Of a DNA stretch of 52,024 bases, positions 8,199-17,727 are shown in pieces. Position 1 is the first letter of the stretch. Each line of letters begins with the position of its first letter. Both the position numbers and the translations under genes were made by a program. The notes under the pieces are model-generated. The model worked only from the letters and a program-made list of their open reading frames with translations, searched no databases and was not told the origin of the DNA. Source of the stretch: M55B165 sp964423265 (lineage in GTDB: Bacteria > Actinomycetota > Humimicrobiia > Humimicrobiales > Humimicrobiaceae); assembly GCA_964423265.1 (NCBI GenBank), contig CAYREF010000009.1:1-52024 (forward strand), written 5' to 3'.

Positions 8199-8786
8199 AT
8201 GGATAATTATTTAGTTCCGATGGTAGTAGAGCAGACTAATAGGGGCGAAAGGTCTTTTGACATCTATTCGCGTCTTTTAAAAGAGAGGATAATCTTTTTA
8301 GGGGTGGCCATTGATGATAATGTTGCAAACCTGGTTATGGCCCAGCTGCTTCATTTGGAAGCAGAAGACCCTGAAAAAGATATCCAGCTTTACATAAACA
8401 GTCCTGGAGGTACGGTTACCTCGGCAATGGCCTTGTATGACACCATGCAGTTTATAAAATCTCCGATGTCAACAATCTGTATTGGCCAGGCAGCTAGCGC
8501 GGCAGCGGTGTTGCTTTTAGCTGGAGAAAAAGGGAAAAGGTTTATGCTTCCCAATGCCAGGGTATTGCTGCACCAGCCATCCGGCGGTGTTACCGGAACT
8601 ACCATGGATGTGGAAATACATACCAAGGAAATGGTAAGGATAAGGGCTTTGCTTAATGAAATTATTGCAAAGCATACAGGACAGGATATCAAGAAAGTGG
8701 AAAAAGATACCGAAAGGGATTTCATACTAAATTCCCAGGATTCAAAAGAATACGGGATAGTTGATGAGATAATACATAAAAAATAG
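8199..8786 (+). CDS. clpP: ATP-dependent Clp protease proteolytic subunit
   Basis: A 195-residue serine peptidase that forms the tetradecameric ClpP chamber with ClpX. The catalytic triad is visible: S100 in GQAASAAA, H125 in LLHQPSGG, and D174. The N-terminus NYLVPMVVEQTNRGERSFDIYSRLL is canonical. The ATG at 8199 is chosen over an in-frame GTG at 8190. It lies 22 bp after tig and 18 bp before clpX. Only one clpP is present here, whereas many actinomycetes have a clpP1-clpP2 pair at this locus. Confidence 0.97.
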   Translation: MDNYLVPMVVEQTNRGERSFDIYSRLLKERIIFLGVAIDDNVANLVMAQLLHLEAEDPEKDIQLYINSPGGTVTSAMALYDTMQFIKSPMSTICIGQAASAAAVLLLAGEKGKRFMLPNARVLLHQPSGGVTGTTMDVEIHTKEMVRIRALLNEIIAKHTGQDIKKVEKDTERDFILNSQDSKEYGIVDEIIHKK

Positions 8787-8804
8787 TAAAGGAAGTGTTT
8801 TGTA

Positions 8805-10079
8805 TTGAATAAAAGCGATAATAAAAATAACTTTTTGAAATGCTCATTTTGTGGCAAACCCCAGAATCAGGTTAAGAAATTAATTGCAGGCCCTGGGGTT
8901 TACGTTTGCAATGAATGTATAGATTTATGTAATGAAATATTAGATGAAGAGCTAGAAAAAGACAAAGACCTTGATTTTGGTGATTTGCCAAAACCCAGGG
9001 AAATATATTCTACATTAAATGATTATGTTATAGGGCAGGACCCTGCCAAGAAAGTTTTATCCGTTGCAGTATACAACCATTACAAAAGGGTAAAATATGA
9101 AGGCAATAGCAAAAAAGATGATGTAGAAATACAAAAAAGCAATATCCTTTTAATGGGTCCAACCGGTTGCGGAAAAACTTTGCTTGCCCAAACATTGGCG
9201 AGAATATTAAATGTTCCTTTCTGTATAGCTGATGCTACTGCCTTAACTGAGGCAGGATATGTAGGGGAGGATGTTGAAAATATTCTCCTAAAGCTGATAC
9301 AGGCAGCTGATTTTGACGTAAAGAAGGCAGAAACAGGAATAATATATATAGATGAAATAGACAAGATAAGCAGAAAAGCAGACAATCCTTCAATAACCAG
9401 GGACGTGTCAGGTGAAGGAGTCCAGCAAGCGCTGCTTAAGATACTTGAAGGGGCAGAAGCAAATGTGCCTCCTCATGGTGGAAGAAAACATCCACAGCAG
9501 GATTTTATTCAGATAAATACCAATAACATATTATTTATATGCGGCGGATCATTTGCAGGGTTGGATAAAATAATTGAAACTCGGGTTAACCAGAAAAGCA
9601 TAGGTTTTGTGGCAGAAAAGATGCCCGATAAATCAAAGAAAATAGACTGGTTACTTCCCCAGGTAATGCCCGAGGATTTACTGAAGTTTGGTTTAATTCC
9701 CGAACTTATAGGGAGGCTGCCGGTCAATGCAACACTGTCAAACCTTAGCGAAAATGATCTGGTAAAGATATTAACAAAGCCTAAAAATGCGCTGGCAAAA
9801 CAATACAAGAAAATTTTTGAATTGGATGATGTTGAACTGGAAATAGAAGAAGATGCCCTAAAAGCTATTGCCAGGTTAGCAATGAAGAGGGGGACTGGCG
9901 CAAGGGGCTTGCGTTCCATAATGGAAGAAAACATGCTTGATATCATGTTTAGCATACCTGACGAGGGTGGTGCTAGGAAATGCATTATTACCCCTGAAGT
10001 TATTGAAAAAAAGGTAGCCCCTAAGATAATTAAAAATAAAAAAAAGCAAGTGTTAAAAAATAAAGAGAAACTGGCATAG
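8805..10079 (+). CDS. clpX: ATP-dependent Clp protease ATP-binding subunit ClpX
   Basis: A 424-residue AAA+ unfoldase that feeds substrates to ClpP. It has an N-terminal zinc-binding domain with C13-x2-C16 and C35-x2-C38, Walker A GPTGCGKT (118-125), Walker B IIYIDEID, a RKHPQQDF segment and the pore-loop/sensor regions. The start is TTG 8805, preceded by AAAGGAAG. The alternative would lose the zinc domain. The stop is 3 bp before the valS start. Confidence 0.97.
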   Translation: MNKSDNKNNFLKCSFCGKPQNQVKKLIAGPGVYVCNECIDLCNEILDEELEKDKDLDFGDLPKPREIYSTLNDYVIGQDPAKKVLSVAVYNHYKRVKYEGNSKKDDVEIQKSNILLMGPTGCGKTLLAQTLARILNVPFCIADATALTEAGYVGEDVENILLKLIQAADFDVKKAETGIIYIDEIDKISRKADNPSITRDVSGEGVQQALLKILEGAEANVPPHGGRKHPQQDFIQINTNNILFICGGSFAGLDKIIETRVNQKSIGFVAEKMPDKSKKIDWLLPQVMPEDLLKFGLIPELIGRLPVNATLSNLSENDLVKILTKPKNALAKQYKKIFELDDVELEIEEDALKAIARLAMKRGTGARGLRSIMEENMLDIMFSIPDEGGARKCIITPEVIEKKVAPKIIKNKKKQVLKNKEKLA

Positions 10080-10082
10080 GGC

Positions 10083-12752
10083 ATGTTTGAAAACATAGAA
10101 GGGAAATATGATCCTTCCCAGTTTGAAAAAAAGATATATAAGTTTTGGGAAAACAGAAATTATTTTCATGCTGAAGTAGATCAAAAAAAACAGCCGTTTT
10201 GCATGGTAATTCCTCCCCCCAATGTTACTGGATACCTGCATGTAGGGCATGCTTTAAACAACACCCTCCAGGATGTGATAATAAGGTATAAGAGGATGTC
10301 AGGTTTTAATGCAAGCTGGACGCCTGGAGTTGACCATGCAGGGATAGCCACCCAGAATGTAGTTGAAAGGAATCTGGAGGAACGTGGAACCTCCAGATTT
10401 GAGATGGGAAGGGAAAAATTTATAGAGGAAGTCTGGCAGTGGAAACAGGAATATGGGGGCAGGATAATTAGCCAGTTGAAGTCTCTTGGCTGTTCCTGCG
10501 ACTGGCCCAGGCAAAGGTTTACTTTAGATGAGGAGTATGTAGGGGCTGTAACCAGGGAATTTGTCACTCTTTACAATGAAGGGTTGATTTACCGCGGAAA
10601 TTATATGATAAACTGGTGTCCGAGATGCCAGACAGCCTTATCAGATATTGAAGTAGAGCATACTGAAAAAAGAGGACGTCTTTGGGATATAAAATATCCT
10701 TTAATAGATAAAGATTCCGGAAAACCAAGCGAGGATGAATATATTGTGGTATCTACCACCAGGCCAGAGACTATGCTGGGCGATACTGCAGTAGCAGTAA
10801 ATCCTTCAGATAAAAGATATGCCCAACTGAAGGGTAGAAAAGCATACCTTCCCCTGGTGGGAAGGATAATTCCCATAATAGAAGATAGTTTTGTGGATAA
10901 GGAATTTGGAAGTGGCGCAGTAAAGGTAACCCCAGCCCATGACCCTAATGATTTTGAGATGGGCAAAAGGCATGAACTTGAGGAAGTAAATATCTTTAAC
11001 GGGGATGGAACCGTTAATGAAAATGGGGGAGACTACAATGGCTTGGACAGGTTTGTTGCAAGGCAAAAAGTATTAGAGGACCTAAAGGAAAAAGGGTATC
11101 TGCTGGGTGATAAGGAGCATATCTCATCCATTGGAAAGTGTTCCAGGTGCGATACAATTATCGAGCCAAGGATTTCCCTGCAGTGGTTTGTGTCAATGAA
11201 AAAACTTGCCCAGCCTGCCATAGAAGCTGTAAAGGCGGGCAAAGTTAAATTTATTCCCAAAAAGTGGGAAAAAATTTATTTCAACTGGATGGAAAATATA
11301 AGGGACTGGTGTATTTCCAGGCAACTCTGGTGGGGCCACCGGATACCGGTATGGTACTGCCAGGAATGCAGCGGGATGGTGGTGGCAGAAAAAGAGCCCC
11401 TAAAATGCCCAGATTGCGGCGGAAAACTTGTCCAGGATAAGGATGTGCTGGATACCTGGTTTAGTTCATGCCTGTGGCCATTTGCAACTGCTGGCTGGCC
11501 TGAGGATACTCCGGAGCTCCATTATTTTTTCCCTACAGCCCTCCTTATAACTGCCCATGACATAATATTTTTCTGGGTTGCCAGGATGATAATGATGAGC
11601 CTGCATTTTATGGGGGAAGTACCTTTTAAAGAAGTATTCCTAAATCCCCTGGTAAATGATGCTTCAGGGCAAAAAATGAGCAAATCCAAGGGTAATGTAG
11701 TAGATCCCATGGAAATGATTGAAAAGCACGGAGCTGATGTGCTGCGCTTTACCTTAACCTCCCTTACTACTCCAGGAAAGAACTTGATGCTGGGCGATGA
11801 AAAAATAGAAGGCACTAAAAATTTTGCCAATAAATTATGGAATGCCTCCAAGTTTGTGCTCTCAAATATTGAAGGGACAGAGGTAGAGGACATAAAACCA
11901 GAACAGGTTGAATTAAATATCTGGGACCGGTGGATACTGGGCAGGCTAAATAAAACCATAAAGGGAGTAGAAAAATACCTGGCCCATTATAATTTTTCAT
12001 TTGCCTCCAAGCTGCTATATAATTTTTTGTGGAGCGATTACTGTGACTGGTATATTGAGGCAAGCAAAGTAAGGATATATTATTCCAAGGATCAAAATGA
12101 TAAAATTACTACCCGCTATATCCTATGGCATGTGCTGGAGAGTTATTTGAGGATGCTTCATCCTTTCATGCCTTTTATTACTGAAAAAATCTGGCAAACC
12201 ATATTCCATTCGGGAGAATCTTTGATAATAAAAGAGTATCCACGGCTTGATGAAAAAAAGATTGATGGGAAGGTAGAAAAAAGGATAGGTACTTTGTTTG
12301 CTGTTATAAGCGAGATTAGAAAGATACGATCTGAGCTTAAAATTAACCCCTCAAGCAGGATAAAGGTAAATATAGCCGCTAATAATAAGGATGAGGCCAG
12401 CTTTTTGTCTGATAACAGCCAGTATATAAAAAATCTTGCTAAGATGGGAGAACTTGAATTTGGAGGCAAAACAGCAAAAAAAGGTTTTATAAAAACCACT
12501 GTGCAAAAAATAAGCATATACATATACGTACTTGATGTGGTAAATATTGACCTGGAGATAAAAAGGATTAATGATGAAATCCAGAAAGTGGAAAAGGAAG
12601 CTATAAAAAGTAGAAAAAAAATGGAGAATCCCCAGTTTTTAAAAAAAGCTCCAGATCATATTGTACAGAAGGAAAAAAACAAGTTAGAAGAGTTTAAAAA
12701 TAGCTTGGATGTTTTAAAAGAGCAGCTTAAAAAAATGCAAAATATCAGTTAG
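10083..12752 (+). CDS. valS: Valine-tRNA ligase
   Basis: An 889-residue class I synthetase. The HIGH motif is HVGH (residues 53-56) after PPPNVTGYL, and the KMSKS loop is intact (about 532-536). Zinc-type Cys pairs (CPRC, CSRC, CQEC/CPDC) lie in the editing and connective regions. A tRNA-binding anticodon domain and a C-terminal coiled coil (about 825-885) are present. The start is an ATG only 3 bp after clpX, with a weak ribosome-binding site, so it is probably coupled. The clpX-valS-folC order is typical of Actinomycetota. Confidence 0.97.
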   Translation: MFENIEGKYDPSQFEKKIYKFWENRNYFHAEVDQKKQPFCMVIPPPNVTGYLHVGHALNNTLQDVIIRYKRMSGFNASWTPGVDHAGIATQNVVERNLEERGTSRFEMGREKFIEEVWQWKQEYGGRIISQLKSLGCSCDWPRQRFTLDEEYVGAVTREFVTLYNEGLIYRGNYMINWCPRCQTALSDIEVEHTEKRGRLWDIKYPLIDKDSGKPSEDEYIVVSTTRPETMLGDTAVAVNPSDKRYAQLKGRKAYLPLVGRIIPIIEDSFVDKEFGSGAVKVTPAHDPNDFEMGKRHELEEVNIFNGDGTVNENGGDYNGLDRFVARQKVLEDLKEKGYLLGDKEHISSIGKCSRCDTIIEPRISLQWFVSMKKLAQPAIEAVKAGKVKFIPKKWEKIYFNWMENIRDWCISRQLWWGHRIPVWYCQECSGMVVAEKEPLKCPDCGGKLVQDKDVLDTWFSSCLWPFATAGWPEDTPELHYFFPTALLITAHDIIFFWVARMIMMSLHFMGEVPFKEVFLNPLVNDASGQKMSKSKGNVVDPMEMIEKHGADVLRFTLTSLTTPGKNLMLGDEKIEGTKNFANKLWNASKFVLSNIEGTEVEDIKPEQVELNIWDRWILGRLNKTIKGVEKYLAHYNFSFASKLLYNFLWSDYCDWYIEASKVRIYYSKDQNDKITTRYILWHVLESYLRMLHPFMPFITEKIWQTIFHSGESLIIKEYPRLDEKKIDGKVEKRIGTLFAVISEIRKIRSELKINPSSRIKVNIAANNKDEASFLSDNSQYIKNLAKMGELEFGGKTAKKGFIKTTVQKISIYIYVLDVVNIDLEIKRINDEIQKVEKEAIKSRKKMENPQFLKKAPDHIVQKEKNKLEEFKNSLDVLKEQLKKMQNIS

Positions 12753-12764
12753 AAAAGAGATATT

Positions 12765-14054
12765 GTGGACTTTGGGCAGGTATCTAAATATTTAGATGAT
12801 TGTCTTATTTTTGGCATCAAGCCGAGCCTGGTAAGGATTAAAAAAATCCTGGAGCTTTTAGGAAACCTCCATAAAAAAAAAGATTTTATTCATGTGGTTG
12901 GCACAAACGGCAAAACATCTACTACTGCCATGGCAGCAAGCATTATGCATGGTCAGGGAATAAGCTGTGGCTATCACGTATCACCCCACATTACAAGTTA
13001 TACTGAAAGGTTCTGGTCAAATGGCGAAAATATTAGTAAAAAGGAATTTAGCTCAATTTTTAACAAGCTATACCCTTATATACAGGAAGTAAATAAGCTA
13101 GACTTGGATGGGCCCATTACCCAGTTTGAGATACTTACGGCGATGTCCTTTTTATTTGCAGAAGAAAAAGACTTGGATGTTATGGTGATGGAAGCAGGAA
13201 TGGGGGGAAGGTGGGATGCTACCAATATTGCAGATTCCCTGGTGGTGGGCTTTACCGGAGTGAGCCTGGAGCACACCCGGATTCTGGGAAATAGTATTAC
13301 AGAGATAGCTAAAGAAAAGGCAGAGGTAATAAAGGAAGGCGCTGAGGTAGCTGTTTTGTCAAAGGATAAGAAAGTGCTGGAAGTTGTTAAGAAAAAAGTA
13401 GCCAGCACTGGCTCAAGGCTTTATGTGCAAGGAAAAGATTTTTTTATTGAAAACATAAAAGATAAAGGGTTTGGCTACAGGATGGACCTAAAAGGGATAA
13501 AGGATCGGTACCGAAACCTTGAGCTAAACCTGGCTGGAAGTTACCAGGCCCAAAATCTGCTTCTGGCAGTTGCTTTGGCTGAATTGTATATGGGGAAGCT
13601 AGATTTGGATAACTTAAAAGAATGCATATCAGAGGTAAAGGTAGAGGGGAGATTCCAGGTAATGAAAAAAGAGCCTCTGGTGGTGGCTGATGCATCTCAT
13701 AACCCTGAGGGGATTTGCAAGTTTGCCGGTAATGTCTACAAATATTCTAAGGGCAAAAAAAAGATAATAATATTTGCGGTGTTAAAAGATAAGGATTACA
13801 AGGCCATGTTAAGGGAAATTATAAAGGTTGCAGATACTTTGATACTTACTTCCAGCAATAACCAAAGGAGTCTGGATATTGACTCGCTGGAGTCAGAAAC
13901 TTTAAAAATTATGGAAAATAGCCATATAAAGATAGGCCAGATTTATAAAATTGATAATATAGAAAATTCATTAAATTTTGCTTTAAATATAGCTGATAGT
14001 AGTGATATTATATGCATTACTGGTTCAATAACTAATTTGGAGCATATAGTATAA
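12765..14054 (+). CDS. folC: Folylpolyglutamate synthase / dihydrofolate synthase
   Basis: A 429-residue Mur-ligase-fold enzyme that adds glutamate to folates and, in bifunctional forms, to dihydropteroate. It has the P-loop GTNGKTSTT (about 46-54), an EAGMGGRWDATN segment, SLEHTRILG, and a C-terminal ligase domain with ADASHNPEG. The start is GTG 12765, 12 bp after valS, with only a weak AAAAGAGA upstream. Whether it also has dihydrofolate synthase activity cannot be decided here. Confidence 0.94.
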   Translation: MDFGQVSKYLDDCLIFGIKPSLVRIKKILELLGNLHKKKDFIHVVGTNGKTSTTAMAASIMHGQGISCGYHVSPHITSYTERFWSNGENISKKEFSSIFNKLYPYIQEVNKLDLDGPITQFEILTAMSFLFAEEKDLDVMVMEAGMGGRWDATNIADSLVVGFTGVSLEHTRILGNSITEIAKEKAEVIKEGAEVAVLSKDKKVLEVVKKKVASTGSRLYVQGKDFFIENIKDKGFGYRMDLKGIKDRYRNLELNLAGSYQAQNLLLAVALAELYMGKLDLDNLKECISEVKVEGRFQVMKKEPLVVADASHNPEGICKFAGNVYKYSKGKKKIIIFAVLKDKDYKAMLREIIKVADTLILTSSNNQRSLDIDSLESETLKIMENSHIKIGQIYKIDNIENSLNFALNIADSSDIICITGSITNLEHIV

Positions 14055-14091
14055 TAATATTTTAAAATTTACTAACCCACTTGGAGGATTT

Positions 14092-14541
14092 ATGGACCTA
14101 TTTGAGTATTTAAATAATATCATAGCTTTCTTTAAAAACCCTATCTGGGGCTATCTTATAAGGGGGATAATCTTTATACTGGTTATTATATGGTTGGCAT
14201 TTGTTTACTGGGCTTACCGGGATGCAAGGCTGAGAAATACAAGTGCTGTGTTTTGGGCCCTGGTAGTGCTGGTGTTAAATTATATAGGGCTTGTACTTTA
14301 CCTCATATTAAGGCCGCCGGAGTATGTAGATGATGTAGTGGAAAGGGAGCTGGAGATAAGGAGGATGGACCAGCTGCTTAATGCCAAGGGCAGCAGGTGT
14401 CCGGCATGCGGCAAAAAGGTGCAAGATGATTTTTTGATATGCCCCCATTGCAGGAAAAAACTTAAAAACTCCTGCATTAATTGCGGCAAGCCCTTACAGC
14501 TTGACTGGAAGGTTTGTCCTTATTGTAAAACTACACAATAG
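14092..14541 (+). CDS. Membrane protein with PLDc_N-like segment and double zinc ribbon
   Basis: A 149-residue protein. Two membrane segments (about residues 20-42 and 50-70) end in YLILRPPE and resemble the PLDc_N fold. An acidic/basic linker follows, then four CxxC pairs (CPAC, CPHC, CINC, CPYC), which form a cytosolic double zinc ribbon. GGAGGA precedes the ATG. It occupies the folC-ndk gap, where classical Actinomycetota encode a DUF4233 membrane protein. Equivalence is positional, not shown by sequence. Function unknown. Confidence 0.75.
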   Translation: MDLFEYLNNIIAFFKNPIWGYLIRGIIFILVIIWLAFVYWAYRDARLRNTSAVFWALVVLVLNYIGLVLYLILRPPEYVDDVVERELEIRRMDQLLNAKGSRCPACGKKVQDDFLICPHCRKKLKNSCINCGKPLQLDWKVCPYCKTTQ

Positions 14542-14553
14542 TCTGGAGGATTG

Positions 14554-14988
14554 ATGGCTGACCGTAAGGGAAACTGTTCTGAGGGTAAGATTGAAAAAAG
14601 CTTGATAATTATAAAGCCGGATGCAGTTAGAAAAAAAGTAGTGGGAGAAATTATTTCCCGTTTTGAAAAAGAGGGGTTTCTTATTGAGAAGATGAAAATG
14701 ATGCAAATAGACAGGGACCTTGCCTCAAAACATTACAGCGAACACAGGGACAAGGATTTTTTTGAGCACTTGCTGGGCTACATTACCTCTGACTGTTGTG
14801 TGGTAATGGTGGTCTCAAGGGAAGATGCAATAAATAGAGCTAGGCAAATGATGGGCCCTACTGACTCCCGGAAAGCTGCTAAAGGCACTATAAGGGGAGA
14901 CTTTGGAGAGGACATGACCATTAATGTAATACATGGGTCTGATTCAGTAAAAAGTGCGGAAAAGGAAATAAAATTATTTTTTGGCTAA
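14554..14988 (+). CDS. ndk: Nucleoside diphosphate kinase
   Basis: A 144-residue enzyme that moves the gamma-phosphate from ATP to NDPs through a phospho-histidine. KSLIIIKPDAVRK, the active-site H127 in NVIHGSDS and RGDFG are visible. The N-terminus carries about 14 extra residues (ADRKGNCSEGKIE) before the family start. No good initiator lies closer, so ATG 14554 after TGGAGGA is used; an adjacent TTG 14551 is too close to the ribosome-binding site. Confidence 0.96.
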   Translation: MADRKGNCSEGKIEKSLIIIKPDAVRKKVVGEIISRFEKEGFLIEKMKMMQIDRDLASKHYSEHRDKDFFEHLLGYITSDCCVVMVVSREDAINRARQMMGPTDSRKAAKGTIRGDFGEDMTINVIHGSDSVKSAEKEIKLFFG

Positions 14989-15015
14989 TATAAATTAAGG
15001 TTAAGGTGTGTGTTT

Positions 15016-15267
15016 ATGAAAAGTAGAAGGGGCATAGTAGTTTTCTTTATAGTCTTAGCAGGCGGAATAATCGGGGCAATCCTAGGTCATGTACTCAGTG
15101 ACACTATTCCTATTTTAGATAAGGGCCTTAAAGTAGGTACAGATTCTTTAAGCCTTAACTTGTATCTGATAGATTTAAGTTTTAGCATTCACGTTAATAT
15201 AACATTAGGTGCTATAATAGGCTTATTACTAGCATTTTTACTTGCGGATGTTGGAAGAAGAAAATAA
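15016..15267 (+). CDS. DUF4321 small membrane protein
   Basis: An 83-residue protein with two membrane helices (about residues 6-26 and 58-78) and glycine motifs (GGIIGAILGH and GAIIGLLLAFLLAD). This matches the DUF4321 family commonly encoded just upstream of maf-mreB. The ATG at 15016 follows AAGGTG. The 3' end overlaps maf by 20 bp. No molecular function is known. Confidence 0.75.
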   Translation: MKSRRGIVVFFIVLAGGIIGAILGHVLSDTIPILDKGLKVGTDSLSLNLYLIDLSFSIHVNITLGAIIGLLLAFLLADVGRRK

Positions 15268-15844
15268 AAAGATTGTGTTGGCTTCAACTTCTCCTAGGAG
15301 GAAGGAAGTGCTTGAGCTTCTGGGTGTGAGCTTTATGGTAAAAAAGCCTACAGGTTGCAGGGAAGTAAGGCTGGCAAACCCAGAGGTAACAGTAGTTAAG
15401 AATAGTATAATAAAAGCCAGAAATGTATCTGCTAATTTAGGAACGGGAAGCAGTTACTTTATTGCAGGGTTTGATACAATAGTATATATGGGCGGTAAAT
15501 ATTTTGGAAAACCAAAAGACCGGGCGGAAGCCAGGCATTTTATAACAGGCTTTTCAGGCAAAACCCATGATGTAATTTCGGGGGTATGCATTTTGGATTC
15601 CGTAACTGGTAACTATTATACTGATTTTGAAAGGACAGAGGTTGAATTCAAGGATCTAGATGAGGGCTTGATAAACAGTTACCTGGATAAGGAATACGTA
15701 TTCGATAAAGCTGGCGGTTATAATATAGGGGGCTTGGGCTCAGTTTTGGTAAAAAGGATCAACGGATGCTTCTATAATGTTGTGGGCCTGCCTTTAGCTA
15801 AATTTATCAGCCTGTTAGAAAAGGTTAATTATAAAATTTTATAA
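15248..15844 (+). CDS. maf: Maf-family nucleotide pyrophosphatase
   Basis: A 198-residue Maf/YhdE-like house-cleaning pyrophosphatase that hydrolyses non-canonical or canonical dTTP/UTP-type nucleotides. Signatures are LASTSPRRKEVLELLG at the N-terminus, GFDTIVYMGGKYFGKP and the SGKTHDVISGV segment. The start overlaps the DUF4321 gene without its own Shine-Dalgarno, so translation is probably coupled. It directly precedes mreB, as in many Gram-positive bacteria. In-frame alternatives are TTG 15242 and TTG 15251. Confidence 0.9.
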   Translation: MLEEENKKIVLASTSPRRKEVLELLGVSFMVKKPTGCREVRLANPEVTVVKNSIIKARNVSANLGTGSSYFIAGFDTIVYMGGKYFGKPKDRAEARHFITGFSGKTHDVISGVCILDSVTGNYYTDFERTEVEFKDLDEGLINSYLDKEYVFDKAGGYNIGGLGSVLVKRINGCFYNVVGLPLAKFISLLEKVNYKIL

Positions 15845-15861
15845 AGAATAAGGAGTTGTAG

Positions 15862-16893
15862 ATGTTTGAATTTTTTCTAAACATTATTGGAAAAGACATG
15901 GGCATTGATCTTGGCACTGCCAATACTTTGGTTTATGTCAAAGGCAAGGGCATAGTTTTAGATGAGCCATCCATAGTAGCCATAGATAAGAATACAAATA
16001 CAATATTGGCTGTGGGCAAAGAAGCAAAGAGGATGGTGGGTAGAACCCCGGCCAACATAGTTGCCATAAGCCCTTTAAGAGATGGGGTTATAGCAGACTT
16101 TGACACTACCGAAAAAATGCTCAGATATTTTATACAGAAAGTGCACCGTAATTTAGGTATAGCCAGGCCAAGAATTGTTATATGCGTTCCTTCCGGTATT
16201 ACTCCCGTGGAAAAGAAGGCAGTAATTGAAGCTACGGAGCAAGCCGGGGCGCGGGCCGCCTACATTGTTGAAGAACCCCTGGCTGCTGCAATTGGCGCAG
16301 GTCTGCCTATTGACGAGCCTACTGGCAGTATGGTGGTTGATATAGGCGGAGGTACCTCGGAGGTAGCGGTTACCTCCCTGGGTGGGATTGTGGTTAGTCA
16401 GTCCCTTAGAATGGGTGGAAATGAGCTGGATGAGGACATAACTTATTATCTTAAAAAAGAGCATAACCTCCTTTTGGGGGAAAGGACATCAGAAAAACTT
16501 AAAATGGAGATTGGGTCAGCTTTCCCCCTGGAAAATGAAGAAAAGATGGAAGTAAATGGCCGGGACCTGGTTACCGGTCTGCCTAAAACTATAATTGTTA
16601 CCAGCCAGCAAATAAGGAAAGCATTAGAAAAAGGAATAAATGACATTGTAAATGCTGTAATTGAAGTATTAGATAGTACCCCGCCTGAACTATCTTCAGA
16701 CATAATGAAGAGGGGCATAGTGCTTACTGGAGGCGGTTCTCTCATGAAGGGGTTAACTGAAAGGATTAGCAGGGAAACCCACTGCCCTGTCTACCAGGCA
16801 GAAAATCCCCTGGCTTCAGTGGCTATTGGTGCAGGCAAATGCGTTGAAGACTTTAACAGGCTAAAAAGGTATCTGAAATTTTCAAGGCAATAA
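15862..16893 (+). CDS. mreB: Rod shape-determining actin homologue MreB
   Basis: A 343-residue bacterial actin that polymerises under the membrane and guides lateral wall synthesis. The phosphate-1 motif GIDLGTANTLVYVKGKG, EPLAAAIGAGLP, the phosphate-2 DIGGGTSEVAV and the adenosine motif TGGGSLMKGL are intact. AAGGAG precedes the ATG. It heads mreB-mreC-mreD-mrdA-rodA. Confidence 0.97.
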   Translation: MFEFFLNIIGKDMGIDLGTANTLVYVKGKGIVLDEPSIVAIDKNTNTILAVGKEAKRMVGRTPANIVAISPLRDGVIADFDTTEKMLRYFIQKVHRNLGIARPRIVICVPSGITPVEKKAVIEATEQAGARAAYIVEEPLAAAIGAGLPIDEPTGSMVVDIGGGTSEVAVTSLGGIVVSQSLRMGGNELDEDITYYLKKEHNLLLGERTSEKLKMEIGSAFPLENEEKMEVNGRDLVTGLPKTIIVTSQQIRKALEKGINDIVNAVIEVLDSTPPELSSDIMKRGIVLTGGGSLMKGLTERISRETHCPVYQAENPLASVAIGAGKCVEDFNRLKRYLKFSRQ

Positions 16894-16911
16894 CTATAAG
16901 AACAATGTTTG

Positions 16912-17727
16912 ATGGTATTTTTAAATAAAAAATTTCGAAATATTGTTGTATTTATAATCATTATTGTTCTGTGTATAGTTGTTATTACCATTAGCTTCAG
17001 GGACCTGGAATTTGTAAATAACATCAAGTCTAGGGTTTTGGATTTCTTTAAGCCAGTCCAGGAAAAAATGTTTTCCGTATTTTCCCCTGTTATGGGGTTT
17101 TTTAACGGCGTTAGGGATTACATTAACCTCCGGGAAAAATATGCCGGGCTTGAACAGGAAAATGCCGAGCTTAGGAAAAAATATGTGGAAAGCATAAATT
17201 TAAGGATAGAAAATAATGCCTTAAGGAAATTGCTTGATTTAAAAGAAAAAAACGGATACAAAACAGTTACCGCTAAAGTAATTGGATACTACCAGAGCAA
17301 TTGGCAATCTGAGGTTATGCTAAATGTTGGCAAAAACGAGGGAATTTATGAAGGAATGGCAGTGGTAGATGATGCCGGCCTTATAGGGGTGATACGAGTT
17401 TGCGGGGATAAAACCTCCATGGTAAGGCTTTTAAATGACTCCCAGTCAACTATTGGCTGCAGGATCCTGACTTCCAGGGTATTGGGTATACTGGAAGGAA
17501 GTGCGGATAAAAGAATGTTTTTAAGGTATATACCCAAGGAGGAGAACATATTTGTAGGGGATATTATTATGACTTCCGAATATAGTGAAGGTATCCCTGC
17601 AGGCTTGCCGGTTGGGAGGATAAAATATATTGAGGAAAAAGCAGGGGAAGCATATATGGAAGTTGAAGTAGAGCCCTTTGCTGATTTCAGGAGCTTAGAG
17701 TATGTAATGGTAATCAAAGAAAAATGA
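16912..17727 (+). CDS. mreC: Rod shape-determining protein MreC
   Basis: A 271-residue bitopic protein linking MreB to extracytoplasmic wall enzymes. One N-terminal membrane helix (about 8-28) is followed by a coiled coil (about 60-105, rich in E/L/K/N) and two beta domains (GYYQSNWQSEVMLNVGKNEGI, DDAGLIGVI). ATG 16912 or TTG 16909 could start it; neither has a clear ribosome-binding site. It overlaps mreD by 4 bp. Confidence 0.94.
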   Translation: MVFLNKKFRNIVVFIIIIVLCIVVITISFRDLEFVNNIKSRVLDFFKPVQEKMFSVFSPVMGFFNGVRDYINLREKYAGLEQENAELRKKYVESINLRIENNALRKLLDLKEKNGYKTVTAKVIGYYQSNWQSEVMLNVGKNEGIYEGMAVVDDAGLIGVIRVCGDKTSMVRLLNDSQSTIGCRILTSRVLGILEGSADKRMFLRYIPKEENIFVGDIIMTSEYSEGIPAGLPVGRIKYIEEKAGEAYMEVEVEPFADFRSLEYVMVIKEK

